Of a stretch of DNA of 7,054 bases, positions 1-6,277 are shown in pieces (position 1 is the first letter of the stretch; each line of letters begins with the position of its first letter). Origin of the DNA: an uncultured Armatimonadota bacterium (GTDB taxonomy: Bacteria > Armatimonadota > Armatimonadia > Armatimonadales > Armatimonadaceae). Below the pieces are notes generated by a model. That model was given only the letters and a program-made list of their open reading frames with translations, was not told the DNA's origin and did not search any database. Location of the stretch: the NCBI GenBank assembly GCA_903915615.1, contig CAIWTR010000396.1, forward strand, positions 1 through 7,054, given 5' to 3'. A program made the position numbers and the translations under genes.

Positions 1-684
1 GCGGCAGCCGCAGCCGAGCTTGGCTTGCCACAGGAGTACCTCGACCGCGCGGCGCAAGAACTTCACGTTCAGCGCCTCGAAGCCGTGAAGGCAAAGCGCA
101 GACGTTTCTGGATTATTCCAGTGATTGCACTGACGGGCATCAGTTTGACGCTCATCATGACGTTGACTTTGTCTCGAGCCCCTACTCCGATCTCCCCAAG
201 CGCGATGTCCACCGGGTCTGTTACAAATATCTATGACCTCTCGGAAGCCTCCGTTCGAGCAAATCCGGAATCAAAGGGGTCTATCAGTGCTAACAGCAGT
301 GCAGCAACGCTTGTAATCGACCAGTTTGTTCCTGACAGCAAAGGCGACTTCTACGGAAACATCATTGTTCCCGCTGGGAATGTTCGTGATGTTGAAGTTG
401 TAACGGCTCAGGTGGCTGGGAATGGCATTCCTAATGTTCGCGTAGACCTCGAAGCTGGCGATGTCCGCTGGCGAGGCCCCGTGTCGCCGACAGGTACAGC
501 TGTTTCGATCTCTGCAAAGGAGTTTCAAAAGCAGGTGCGCCAAGGCTCCAACTGGAAAAACACCGCGTGGTCTCCGCCATCTGGAAAGCTACGCATCGCG
601 TTCAAAACGGGTAAGTCGATCAATGATGCATCGACCAAAGGAACACTTACCGTAACCAATGTCGAGCTTCGCGCAAAACAGTAG
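1..684 (+). CDS. Single-pass membrane protein with extracytoplasmic beta-rich domain (5' partial)
   Basis: The reading frame is open at the first base, so the true start lies upstream; 227 residues are visible. An apparent TTG start at 25 is not needed, because the preceding codons (AAAAELGL) continue the same helix. The visible N-terminus 'AELGLPQEYLDRAAQEL' is an amphipathic helical pattern seen at the N-terminus of many small bacterial membrane proteins. A basic cluster KAKRRR then precedes a hydrophobic stretch at about residues 36-58, which puts the N-terminus in the cytoplasm by the positive-inside rule. After a Ser/Pro/Thr linker comes a beta-rich domain of about 130 residues (from about 'AATLVIDQFVPD' to 'TLTVTNVELRAKQ') outside the membrane. 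I see no catalytic motif and do not recognise the family. Its 3' end overlaps the next gene by 26 bases, so it probably belongs to the same operon and may anchor or sense for the downstream ligases; that role is inference. The frame is certain, the function unknown. Confidence 0.82.
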   Translation, partial: AAAAAELGLPQEYLDRAAQELHVQRLEAVKAKRRRFWIIPVIALTGISLTLIMTLTLSRAPTPISPSAMSTGSVTNIYDLSEASVRANPESKGSISANSSAATLVIDQFVPDSKGDFYGNIIVPAGNVRDVEVVTAQVAGNGIPNVRVDLEAGDVRWRGPVSPTGTAVSISAKEFQKQVRQGSNWKNTAWSPPSGKLRIAFKTGKSINDASTKGTLTVTNVELRAKQ

Positions 685-1978
685 AGTCCTGGAATCGCGA
701 CAGCGCTTTGGTGCTGAACGGTCTGTTGTTTGTTCACCAGATAATTCTGATTCCACACTACAGGCGCTACAGTCGTATCTCATCACCGGATGGGTGGTTC
801 CACCGTTTCACGTATTTTCCGGGTACTCAAGACCCTGGAGCTACCAACCACCTTCCGGCACAAAACTTCCAGTTGATGACAACGATATTCGGAGTGCACT
901 TGCCGACGCGGTCCGCGCAAGGCTCCTCCCTTCGTATAAACGCATCGGGGTTGCCCTGTCCGGAGGCCTCGACAGCACCATCATCGCCGCACTCTGCCGA
1001 GCTGTCCTTGACCGCAATCAAATAATGGCTTTCACGCTTGATTTTGGACCTCCATGGAGCGATGAAGTGGCAACCGCACGCGAGATCGCAAGGCATCTCG
1101 ATATCCCACTCTTCATCGTGGATGCCTCCCCGGATGCCATCCTAACCAATGTCAATGCCGCGACGGCTGCAATGATAAGTCCGTACGGAGATGCCGTCTG
1201 TGTCCCTTGGTTTCTCCTCGGTAAAGCGGCAGCGGATGCTGGCTGCACTGCCCTCTTCAGCGGAGAAGGCGGTGATCAGGTCTTTGGAGGCTGGGCGAAC
1301 AAGCCGATGGTGACCGAGCTTGCCCTGACGGGCGCACCGCTTGAATCCGTCTATGCGAAGACCTTTCACAGGTTCTTGGATGACATCCCGGATCTGATAA
1401 ATCCTCAAACGTTGCGCGGCCCGAATGACAAACCATTTGATGTCCATGCCTGGATTCGGAGCTGCCTGCCGCAAGAGAGAGACCTTTCACTGCTCGCAAC
1501 CCTCCGGCATCTCAACTTTGCAACCAAAGGCGGCGGGACGATTCTGCCACGGTTTACCGACCTTGTGGAAGCCCATAAAATCGATGCTCATGCACCATTC
1601 TTTGATACAGATTTGGTTGCGGCTGCCTCATCAATGCCCGATTCAACGATTCTGGATGGAGCTACAGACAAGGCCATCCTCCGAACACTTGTCGCAGAAA
1701 TGACATCCCCTGAAATCGCAGCTCTCCCAAAACGCGGAATGGGCGTTCCCTCCACACACTGGGCCACTGGTGACCACGCTCTCGGAAAGCAAGTTCGCAA
1801 GGTATTAGGTCGCCGCAACAAACACCGGGACCAGCGGATACATCAGGAGTATGTCGATATGCTGATGTCTGGTATTGTGGATGCGCCGGATGCGTACCGT
1901 AGACGGCGTCTCGGTGAGCGCATTTGGACGCTGTTTCAGTGGGAGGTCTTTCGTGAAGTGCATTCATTGTCAGAGTAA
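659..1978 (+). CDS. Asparagine-synthetase-like ATP-dependent amide ligase lacking the glutaminase domain (copy 1)
   Basis: The 439-residue product matches the C-terminal synthetase domain of class B asparagine synthetases. This is an N-type ATP pyrophosphatase domain that activates a carboxylate as an acyl-AMP before a nucleophile attacks. Visible motifs are the PP-loop SGGLDS (101-106), SGEGGDQVFGG (from 201), AHAPFFD (310-316; AsnB has R-x-PFLD) and LPKRGMGVPSTHW (356-368; AsnB has RPKxGFxVPxxxW). Canonical AsnB begins with Cys2 and about 200 residues of glutamine amidotransferase. Here only about 95 residues precede the PP-loop, matching at most the last strand and linker of that domain ('LQALQSYLITGWVVPPFHVFSG'). 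It therefore cannot make ammonia from glutamine by itself. Possible roles are ammonia-dependent amidation, amide or isopeptide formation as in lasso cyclases (McjC type), or partnering with another amidotransferase. The ATG at 659 is the only plausible start, since an in-frame TAA lies at 653-655. A weak AAGGAA at 638-643 is 15 bases away, suggesting coupling to the preceding gene. The family call is firm; the substrate is unknown. Confidence 0.93.
   Translation: MSSFAQNSRVLESRQRFGAERSVVCSPDNSDSTLQALQSYLITGWVVPPFHVFSGYSRPWSYQPPSGTKLPVDDNDIRSALADAVRARLLPSYKRIGVALSGGLDSTIIAALCRAVLDRNQIMAFTLDFGPPWSDEVATAREIARHLDIPLFIVDASPDAILTNVNAATAAMISPYGDAVCVPWFLLGKAAADAGCTALFSGEGGDQVFGGWANKPMVTELALTGAPLESVYAKTFHRFLDDIPDLINPQTLRGPNDKPFDVHAWIRSCLPQERDLSLLATLRHLNFATKGGGTILPRFTDLVEAHKIDAHAPFFDTDLVAAASSMPDSTILDGATDKAILRTLVAEMTSPEIAALPKRGMGVPSTHWATGDHALGKQVRKVLGRRNKHRDQRIHQEYVDMLMSGIVDAPDAYRRRRLGERIWTLFQWEVFREVHSLSE
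1941..1946 (+). promoter_or_regulatory. Shine-Dalgarno site setting the GTG start at 1953
   Basis: GGGAGG ends six bases before GTG at 1953, inside the 3' end of the preceding ligase gene. It is the strongest ribosome-binding site in the operon. It fixes a start that places a CxxC zinc-ribbon motif at residues 3-6, and it excludes the longer upstream frame starting at 1875. Confidence 0.8.
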
Positions 1979-3119
1979 TACACCAAACAAATTGGCACGT
2001 GCGACGAGCAAGTGCTCCGCTTGTCTCCATCGCTTTGCATTCACCGGACTACCCCAAATGGACTTCGTCGTTCAGGCGGACCACAAGGGTGGAACATCCC
2101 AGCAACGGCCCCCCGCCTACGCAAACCACATCGCCGTCACCGATATGCTGTTTCAAAAAGCAATCATTGCGGTTGGCTCTGCTGGCAAATACTCCTTTAC
2201 CATCAAGCAGCTTTACTACGAATTCATGCGACGCCTGCCGGCACCGGCAACCGCTGGGTGCGGAACGGCAGTAGGAATCATTGCACTGATGCCACTGATG
2301 CTGGCCATGGGAGTCGGAGGAGCAGGAGGTGGCTCCGCTCCAGCCAAGGTCGCTGGGCCACCGATGAGCTTTGACTCATTCACCCATTACTACTACAACC
2401 AATGGCGCCGGATACACGGGGAGCCCGAGGGCCTTGTGGATGCCAATCCAAACACCGCAACGCCGACACCCGTTCTTCCAGAGCTTCTCAACTACTCCTT
2501 CGACCGCTGTCTGATTGTGGACAATGCCGATATCGCAGCGATGCTCGTCGCGAACCGCTTTCACTTCGAAAATAACTGTGCTGTCCTGAGCGCGGATGGT
2601 GCCTACCCAGCGCCGGACCGCCGGGATGCGATCATGACGATGCTGGGCCGCAATCCTGATCTGGTGGTTGCGTACCTCCATGATGCATCCGCAAGCGCAT
2701 TTGCAGCCGCAGCCACCCTGCGCTCAGCCGAATGGTTTGGCGATCGACGTATCTGGATCGCAGACATCGGACTCAGCCCACGACAGGCGTGGGCGCAAAA
2801 GCTCCTCGTCGAACACGGTGAGAAATCAGTCGTTGAGACCCGTCTACCAACCGACGAACTCGACTGGCTGAATCAGGGTTACACATGTTCCCTTAGTGGA
2901 ATCCGGCCCGCAAAGCTCCTAAAGACAGCGTACATGGGACTCTCTGAGGCATCGAAAGCAACCTATCAGGATGACTGGGACTCGATGGGGGGATTCTTCC
3001 TAATGGGCTATATGTGGAGTCCGACGGGTTACGCTTACCACGATGCGGGCTTTAGTCCGTGGATGGGTGGTGGAGATACCGCAGCCTTCGATGCATCCGC
3101 GCCAGACAGCTTTGGATAG
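1953..3119 (+). CDS. Zinc-ribbon protein with hydrophobic segment and Toprim-like C-terminal domain
   Basis: The product has 388 residues from GTG at 1953, a start fixed by GGGAGG six bases upstream. (1) An N-terminal zinc ribbon has Cys3-x2-Cys6 and Cys21-x2-Cys24. (2) A helical region contains 'SFTIKQLYYEFMRR' (about 81-94), winged-helix-like, with paired tyrosines 88 and 89. (3) A hydrophobic Ala/Gly/Met-rich stretch (about 104-122) could be one membrane span. (4) An alternating beta/alpha domain spans about 183-275: 'RCLIVDN' (Asp190), 'CAVLSADGAYP' (209-219), 'LVVAYLHDAS' (Asp244), 'RIWIADIGLS'. The order tyrosine, then acidic residue ending a strand, then G-x-YP, then an acidic D-x-S strand end matches the layout of Spo11/topoisomerase VI-A: catalytic Tyr, Toprim Glu, Toprim DxD. 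The metal residues are altered here (Glu to Asp, DxD to DAS), so it may be inactive or only structurally related. It overlaps both neighbouring asparagine-synthetase-like genes, which implies a shared process. The frame and zinc ribbon are firm; the Toprim reading is inference, and I do not recognise a named family. Confidence 0.88.
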   Translation: MKCIHCQSNTPNKLARATSKCSACLHRFAFTGLPQMDFVVQADHKGGTSQQRPPAYANHIAVTDMLFQKAIIAVGSAGKYSFTIKQLYYEFMRRLPAPATAGCGTAVGIIALMPLMLAMGVGGAGGGSAPAKVAGPPMSFDSFTHYYYNQWRRIHGEPEGLVDANPNTATPTPVLPELLNYSFDRCLIVDNADIAAMLVANRFHFENNCAVLSADGAYPAPDRRDAIMTMLGRNPDLVVAYLHDASASAFAAAATLRSAEWFGDRRIWIADIGLSPRQAWAQKLLVEHGEKSVVETRLPTDELDWLNQGYTCSLSGIRPAKLLKTAYMGLSEASKATYQDDWDSMGGFFLMGYMWSPTGYAYHDAGFSPWMGGGDTAAFDASAPDSFG

Positions 3120-4530
3120 GCTTTTCCGTGATGCCATCGGGGAACAAACGGTCTATTATCGTCACCACCCTGGCAAACTTCTAAACGCACAGCATCCGGT
3201 AAACCTAGCGGATACGCCCCGAACTCTCGATGAGCGGGCTCTCATCGATTACCTCTGCTGCGCATTTGTCCCCGGGAGCCGAACGATGTTCGCCGGGGTT
3301 TCCGAGCTGCGCCCCGGTGTGGACTGGGATGGCCTTGGGCTCGCGCCTACCGATGCTCCGCTCCTCCTGGATTCCAATAACTTCGATCGGCCACTGGACT
3401 GGTACGCGAAACATCTGAAGGAGCTGCTCACCACCGTCATCTCCGAACACCTGGCTCCACTCGCAGGTCAACCAATCGGCGTTTTTCTGTCTGGAGGGCT
3501 TGATTCATCGTTGGTGGCGGCATTTGTGAAGCAGCTGCATGACGGAGATGTCCACACGATCAGCATCCATTTTGGAGATGCATACGCAAATGAACTCGAG
3601 TGGTCGGGGATGGTCGCAGAGCATCTTGGGACACAACATCATGTGCTTGAGATAACCGAACGGACCATTCACGAGCGTACAGCCGATGTCATGGGAATGT
3701 TGGATGACCCGATTGGCGATCCGTTAACGACCCCAAATTTGGTGATGTTTGAAAAGGCCGCATCGCTTGGCCTCAGACATATCTTCAATGGCGAAGGGGG
3801 CGACCCGACATTTGGTGGACCAAAAAACGTCCCGATGGTCTTGCATCAGGTTTACGGTGGCCACACCGATGAGCTTGCAGCCATGTACTTCCGTTCATTT
3901 CAGAAGTGCTTTGATGACCTTGATGCTCTCTTAAATCCGCAAATTCAGCGCCCGGGTGTGCATGAACTCTCGCAGCTTCTCCATCCGTATCTGAGCGATG
4001 ACTCAGCCGTGATGCAGTCGTTTCTTAACCGCTTGATGTGGATGAATGTCCGCCTCAAAGGTGCAGATCAGATTCTGGCAAAGGTACGTGATATCGGGAA
4101 TGCAACAGGTGTTCAGGCACATTCTCCCTTGTTTGATAAAAGGATTGTCCAGGCAGGCTTTGAAGTCCCAGCGGCACTGAAGCTCGATGGCCGCCGCGAG
4201 AAGGCCGTCCTGAAAGATGCCGTGAAGGGGTTGCTGCCGGATGCCGTCATCGAACGCCCAAAGAGCGGGATGATGGTCCCTGTGCAGAAGTGGTTTCGTG
4301 GACCGCTGAAGCCATGGGCAGAAGAATTGCTTCTTGGTAAGGAAGCGTGTATCGCGCCATACATCAGGCAGGAGCCACTGCGTGCGTGGTTGGAATATGC
4401 ACCGATGACCTATCCGCGTCATGGTGTCAAGATATGGTTGGTACTTGCGCTCGAGCTATGGTTGAAAACGCATGGCTTTGAGAGGCATGCATGGCCACAG
4501 CTCGCGCGCAAATGGTGGACATTTCGCTAG
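3091..4530 (+). CDS. Asparagine-synthetase-like ATP-dependent amide ligase lacking the glutaminase nucleophile (copy 2)
   Basis: The product has 479 residues from ATG at 3091. Visible motifs are the PP-loop SGGLDSS (134-140), 'DDPIGDPLTTPN' (the AsnB 'DP..D.s..p' region), NGEGGDPTFGG (from 233), AHSPLFD (343-349) and IERPKSGMMVPVQKW (387-401), so the synthetase domain looks complete. Its front end is longer than that of copy 1. 'IGEQTVYYRHHPGKLLNAQ' resembles the last strands of the AsnB glutaminase domain (G-x-x-PLYY...fAS), and 'FVPGSRTMFAGVSELRPG' resembles the linker. The N-terminal Cys and the first roughly 130 residues of that domain are absent, so glutamine hydrolysis is not expected. 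An in-frame ATG at 3043 would add 16 residues and a 77-base overlap but has no ribosome-binding site. The ATG at 3091 gives a 29-base overlap, like the other junctions, with a distant GGAG at 3072-3075. It is clearly diverged from copy 1, so this is not a recent duplication. The two may form a heteromer or act on successive substrates; that is inference. Confidence 0.93.
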   Translation: MHPRQTALDRLFRDAIGEQTVYYRHHPGKLLNAQHPVNLADTPRTLDERALIDYLCCAFVPGSRTMFAGVSELRPGVDWDGLGLAPTDAPLLLDSNNFDRPLDWYAKHLKELLTTVISEHLAPLAGQPIGVFLSGGLDSSLVAAFVKQLHDGDVHTISIHFGDAYANELEWSGMVAEHLGTQHHVLEITERTIHERTADVMGMLDDPIGDPLTTPNLVMFEKAASLGLRHIFNGEGGDPTFGGPKNVPMVLHQVYGGHTDELAAMYFRSFQKCFDDLDALLNPQIQRPGVHELSQLLHPYLSDDSAVMQSFLNRLMWMNVRLKGADQILAKVRDIGNATGVQAHSPLFDKRIVQAGFEVPAALKLDGRREKAVLKDAVKGLLPDAVIERPKSGMMVPVQKWFRGPLKPWAEELLLGKEACIAPYIRQEPLRAWLEYAPMTYPRHGVKIWLVLALELWLKTHGFERHAWPQLARKWWTFR

Positions 4531-5108
4531 AGACGAATGCCTAGGTTTAGGGAGAGATGATTTGGTTTTAGGGCACCAACAGCTGGAGCAAGGACATAGC
4601 CAAGCTCCACAGAAAGTTTTTGGTTTATCTGCTTGCCGATACAAATTCGAACCAAACGGCTGGATGATTGCTTTGAGACGCTGACAGGCTCTCCGCCAAC
4701 GGTGCCTTTGACGGTAGCATTTGTGATTCCAAAGCCGAATCCAAAGCCAAAGTAAGGAACTTTGTCTCGGTTGTCGTCATCGGGAGTCACATCAAGTGGA
4801 ACGCGCTGGGTTAGCATCAACCCAACGGTTGAGAAGCTTCCACCCTTGCTGCTTGAGCTTGAGTAATGCAAATCGTACGTGGTTCTGCCTAAATTTGGCG
4901 CCAAAAGGCCCTCGATTGAAGACGGAAATGAGACCTGACCAGAGATGGTGCGTGGGCCTCCAACAGAGCGTTCGATCGTGCCACGGAGCTCACCAACTCC
5001 AAGATAGACAGTTGGCCTGTTATCCTGCGCGTTTGCAGCAACACTGCATGTCGCCAAAGCCCCCATCAAAACGTAGCCACAAAATGTAGTCATTTGCCGA
5101 ATAGTCAT
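4527..5108 (-). CDS. Small secreted, probable outer-membrane beta-barrel protein
   Basis: The 193-residue product starts at ATG 5108, chosen because GGAGG at 5115-5119 lies six bases upstream. The ATG at 5114 abuts that site, and the GTG at 5144 would add a polar lead with no ribosome-binding site. Residues 1-27 form a Sec signal peptide: a short basic N-region with Arg4, a hydrophobic core, and ANA|QD as the signal peptidase I site. The mature part alternates Gly, Ser and aromatic residues, with 'YFGFGFGFG' (119-127), a serine run at 83-87, and a last strand 'HLSLNLGIRL'. This is the pattern of a small outer-membrane beta-barrel. The C-terminal residue is Leu rather than the usual Phe, which weakens the barrel call. 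It is convergent with the ligase operon (the stops share CTAG) and divergent from the sugar-binding protein. I do not recognise a family; secretion is well supported, the barrel is moderately supported, and the function is unknown. Confidence 0.8.
   Translation of the reverse strand: MTIRQMTTFCGYVLMGALATCSVAANAQDNRPTVYLGVGELRGTIERSVGGPRTISGQVSFPSSIEGLLAPNLGRTTYDLHYSSSSSKGGSFSTVGLMLTQRVPLDVTPDDDNRDKVPYFGFGFGFGITNATVKGTVGGEPVSVSKQSSSRLVRICIGKQINQKLSVELGYVLAPAVGALKPNHLSLNLGIRL
4584..4621 (+). terminator. Weak candidate terminator for the ligase operon
   Basis: TGGAGC (4584-4589) can pair with GCTCCA (4604-4609), with an internal GG/CC pair in the loop region. A run of five T follows at 4617-4621, seven bases after the stem. 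It lies 54 bases past the operon stop, inside the antisense gene, because the convergent genes leave no intergenic space. The stem is short and the T-run displaced, so this is only a candidate. Confidence 0.2.
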
Positions 5109-5114
5109 AGACAT

Positions 5115-5119
5115 CCTCC
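5115..5119 (-). promoter_or_regulatory. Shine-Dalgarno site setting the ATG start at 5108 (minus strand)
   Basis: On the minus strand GGAGG is followed directly by ATGTCTATG. The second ATG (5108) sits at the normal six-base spacing, while the first (5114) touches the site and is unlikely to be used. Confidence 0.7.
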
Positions 5120-5137
5120 ATCTGTGAGTCCACAAGG

Positions 5138-5214
5138 GAATCACGAATCACAATCTTGTTGTCGGAAAGTGCAAGGGAAATCTACATGGAGTGTTGTAAC
5201 ATTCAGGGTGATTC
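5138..5214. repeat. GTGATTC motif repeated three times in the divergent intergenic region
   Basis: GAATCAC occurs as an immediate tandem pair at 5138-5151 (GTGATTC twice on the minus strand), and the inverse GTGATTC occurs once at 5208-5214. All three lie in the 165-base region between the secreted-protein gene and the binding-protein gene. Spaced direct and inverted copies between divergent genes suggest a regulator binding site, but the motif is short and no known operator is recognised. I saw no convincing -10/-35 pair on either strand here. Confidence 0.35.
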
Positions 5215-5219
5215 GGCTG

Positions 5220-5231
5220 TTGGATATCCAA
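5220..5231. promoter_or_regulatory. Perfect 12-base palindrome upstream of the sugar-binding protein gene
   Basis: TTGGATATCCAA reads identically on both strands and ends 42 bases before the ATG at 5274. It is flanked by a wider inverted pair, AACATT (5198-5203) and AATGTT (5230-5235). The position fits an operator for a sugar-responsive repressor or an activator, but no regulator gene is visible in the window. Confidence 0.35.
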
Positions 5232-5258
5232 TGTTCCACCGGTCGTCCAACTAAAACT

Positions 5259-5263
5259 AGGAG
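5259..5263 (+). promoter_or_regulatory. Shine-Dalgarno site for the sugar-binding lipoprotein
   Basis: AGGAG lies 7 bases before TTG at 5271 and 10 bases before ATG at 5274. It excludes the much longer upstream frame beginning at 5094, and either of the two adjacent codons gives the same signal peptide. Confidence 0.75.
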
Positions 5264-5273
5264 ATCGACGTTG

Positions 5274-6260
5274 ATGTTGCTTTCTCGACGGATTCTCATT
5301 TGTGCTGTTGCGATGTTTGGCATGGCAGCAGGTTGTAATACGGGTAGTGCTGGTGGCGATAAAACGACGGGCGAAGGCTCATCCACAAAAATCGCTTTTG
5401 TCACTAACTGTGTCGCAGACTTCTGGAAAATCGCAGAGGCTGGTACGCAAAAGGCTGATGGCGAGCTTGACAATGTCAGTGTCGAGTTCAAAATGCCTGC
5501 TCAGGGCACACCTGAAGAGCAGAAGGCAATCGTTGATGGCCTCCTCGCAGATGGCGTCAAGGCGATTGCGATTTCCCCTAAGGACCCTGCAAACCAGACA
5601 ACCTACCTGAACGAAGTCGCTGATAAGGCTATTTTGATCACTCAGGACTCCGATGCTCCGGAATCCAAGCGTACGGTTTACATCGGTACCGATAATGTAG
5701 CAGCTGGCAAGCAGGCTGGTGAGCTCGTCAAGGAAGTTCTCCCTGCGGGTGGCAAAATCGTTCTGTTCGTCGGAACGACCGACCAGGCAAATGCCAAAGA
5801 GCGTATTCAGGGCGTCAAGGATGCGCTGAAGGGCACCAACATCACCGTTGTCGATACCCGTACCGACAACTTTGATCAGGCCAAGGCCAAGACAAACGTC
5901 ACAGAAATTCTTTCTGCCAATCCTGACATCGTCGGAATGGTCGGTCTCTTCGCCTACAACGCACCAGCGATCGTGTCCGCATTGAAGGATGCTGGCAAGC
6001 TTGGCAAGATCAAGATTGTTGCCTTTGATGAGCAGGATGAGACGCTGCAGGCGATCAAAGATGGCCATGTTGCAGGAACCGTCGTTCAGCAGCCTTACGA
6101 GTTTGGCTATCAGTCTGTAAAGATGATGTCCGCTCTCCTCAAGGGTGAGAAGCCTGAAATCCCTGAGAACAAGCAGATCATCGTCCCAACGAAAGTCATC
6201 AAGCAAACCGATGTCGATACGTTCTGGGCTGAGCTGAAGAAGTTGACAGGCAAGAGCTGA
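5274..6260 (+). CDS. ABC sugar transporter periplasmic-binding lipoprotein (ribose-type, Peripla_BP_4 class)
   Basis: The 328-residue product starts at ATG 5274; TTG at 5271 is an equally possible start three bases upstream. A lipoprotein signal has Arg5-Arg6, a hydrophobic core and the lipobox MAAGC with Cys21 as the lipidated residue. A short Gly/Ser/Thr linker follows. The ligand-binding domain starts near residue 39 ('KIAFVTNCVADFWK') and runs to the end, a normal length for the class. Typical landmarks are 'AISPKDP', 'LITQDSDAP', 'YIGTDN..AGKQAGELV', 'ERIQGVKDAL', 'GLFAYNAPAIVSAL', 'VAFDEQDETLQAI' and 'GTVVQQPYEFGYQS' (from 268). These place it with ribose/galactose-type solute-binding proteins that deliver a sugar to an RbsA/RbsC-like transporter. 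The ATPase gene follows after 2 bases, confirming an importer operon. The permease should lie beyond the window. The exact sugar cannot be read from the sequence. Confidence 0.95.
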   Translation: MLLSRRILICAVAMFGMAAGCNTGSAGGDKTTGEGSSTKIAFVTNCVADFWKIAEAGTQKADGELDNVSVEFKMPAQGTPEEQKAIVDGLLADGVKAIAISPKDPANQTTYLNEVADKAILITQDSDAPESKRTVYIGTDNVAAGKQAGELVKEVLPAGGKIVLFVGTTDQANAKERIQGVKDALKGTNITVVDTRTDNFDQAKAKTNVTEILSANPDIVGMVGLFAYNAPAIVSALKDAGKLGKIKIVAFDEQDETLQAIKDGHVAGTVVQQPYEFGYQSVKMMSALLKGEKPEIPENKQIIVPTKVIKQTDVDTFWAELKKLTGKS

Positions 6261-6277
6261 CATTGTCAGGTCTTGTC
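6249..6277 (+). promoter_or_regulatory. RNA hairpin enclosing the binding-protein stop and the likely ATPase start
   Basis: The left arm 6249-6261 (GGCAAGAGCTGAC) pairs with the right arm 6265-6277 (GTCAGGTCTTGTC) around a 3-base loop. Twelve of 13 positions pair, including one G-U, with one G-G mismatch. The left arm contains the TGA stop of the binding protein and the weak AAGAG ribosome-binding sequence. The loop and first right-arm base hold the TTG at 6263-6265. Ribosomes finishing the upstream gene would melt it, so it suits translational coupling. No T-run follows, so it is not an intrinsic terminator. Confidence 0.5.

Noticed and set aside
1875..1952. N-terminal extension of the zinc-ribbon frame starting at 1875
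   Set aside because: It lies inside the coding end of the first ligase and precedes a good GGGAGG/GTG start that begins right at the first CxxC motif.
4003..4422. A 139-residue minus-strand open frame opposite the second ligase
   Set aside because: The + strand here encodes the conserved AsnB C-terminal motifs; the antisense translation has no domain features.
659..4530. Lasso peptide biosynthesis cluster
   Set aside because: The ligases resemble lasso cyclases only in being AsnB-like without an active glutaminase. No precursor peptide, McjB-type peptidase, recognition element or export ATPase is visible in the window.
4807..4824. Hairpin TGGGTT/AACCCA with a 6-base loop
   Set aside because: The 6-bp stem lies in the middle of the secreted-protein coding sequence with no T-run on either strand; probably chance.
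5094..5273. N-terminal extension of the binding-protein frame starting at 5094
   Set aside because: It would overlap the divergent gene, reads as non-conserved sequence, and would bury the lipoprotein signal peptide; AGGAG at 5259-5263 sets the start at 5271/5274.
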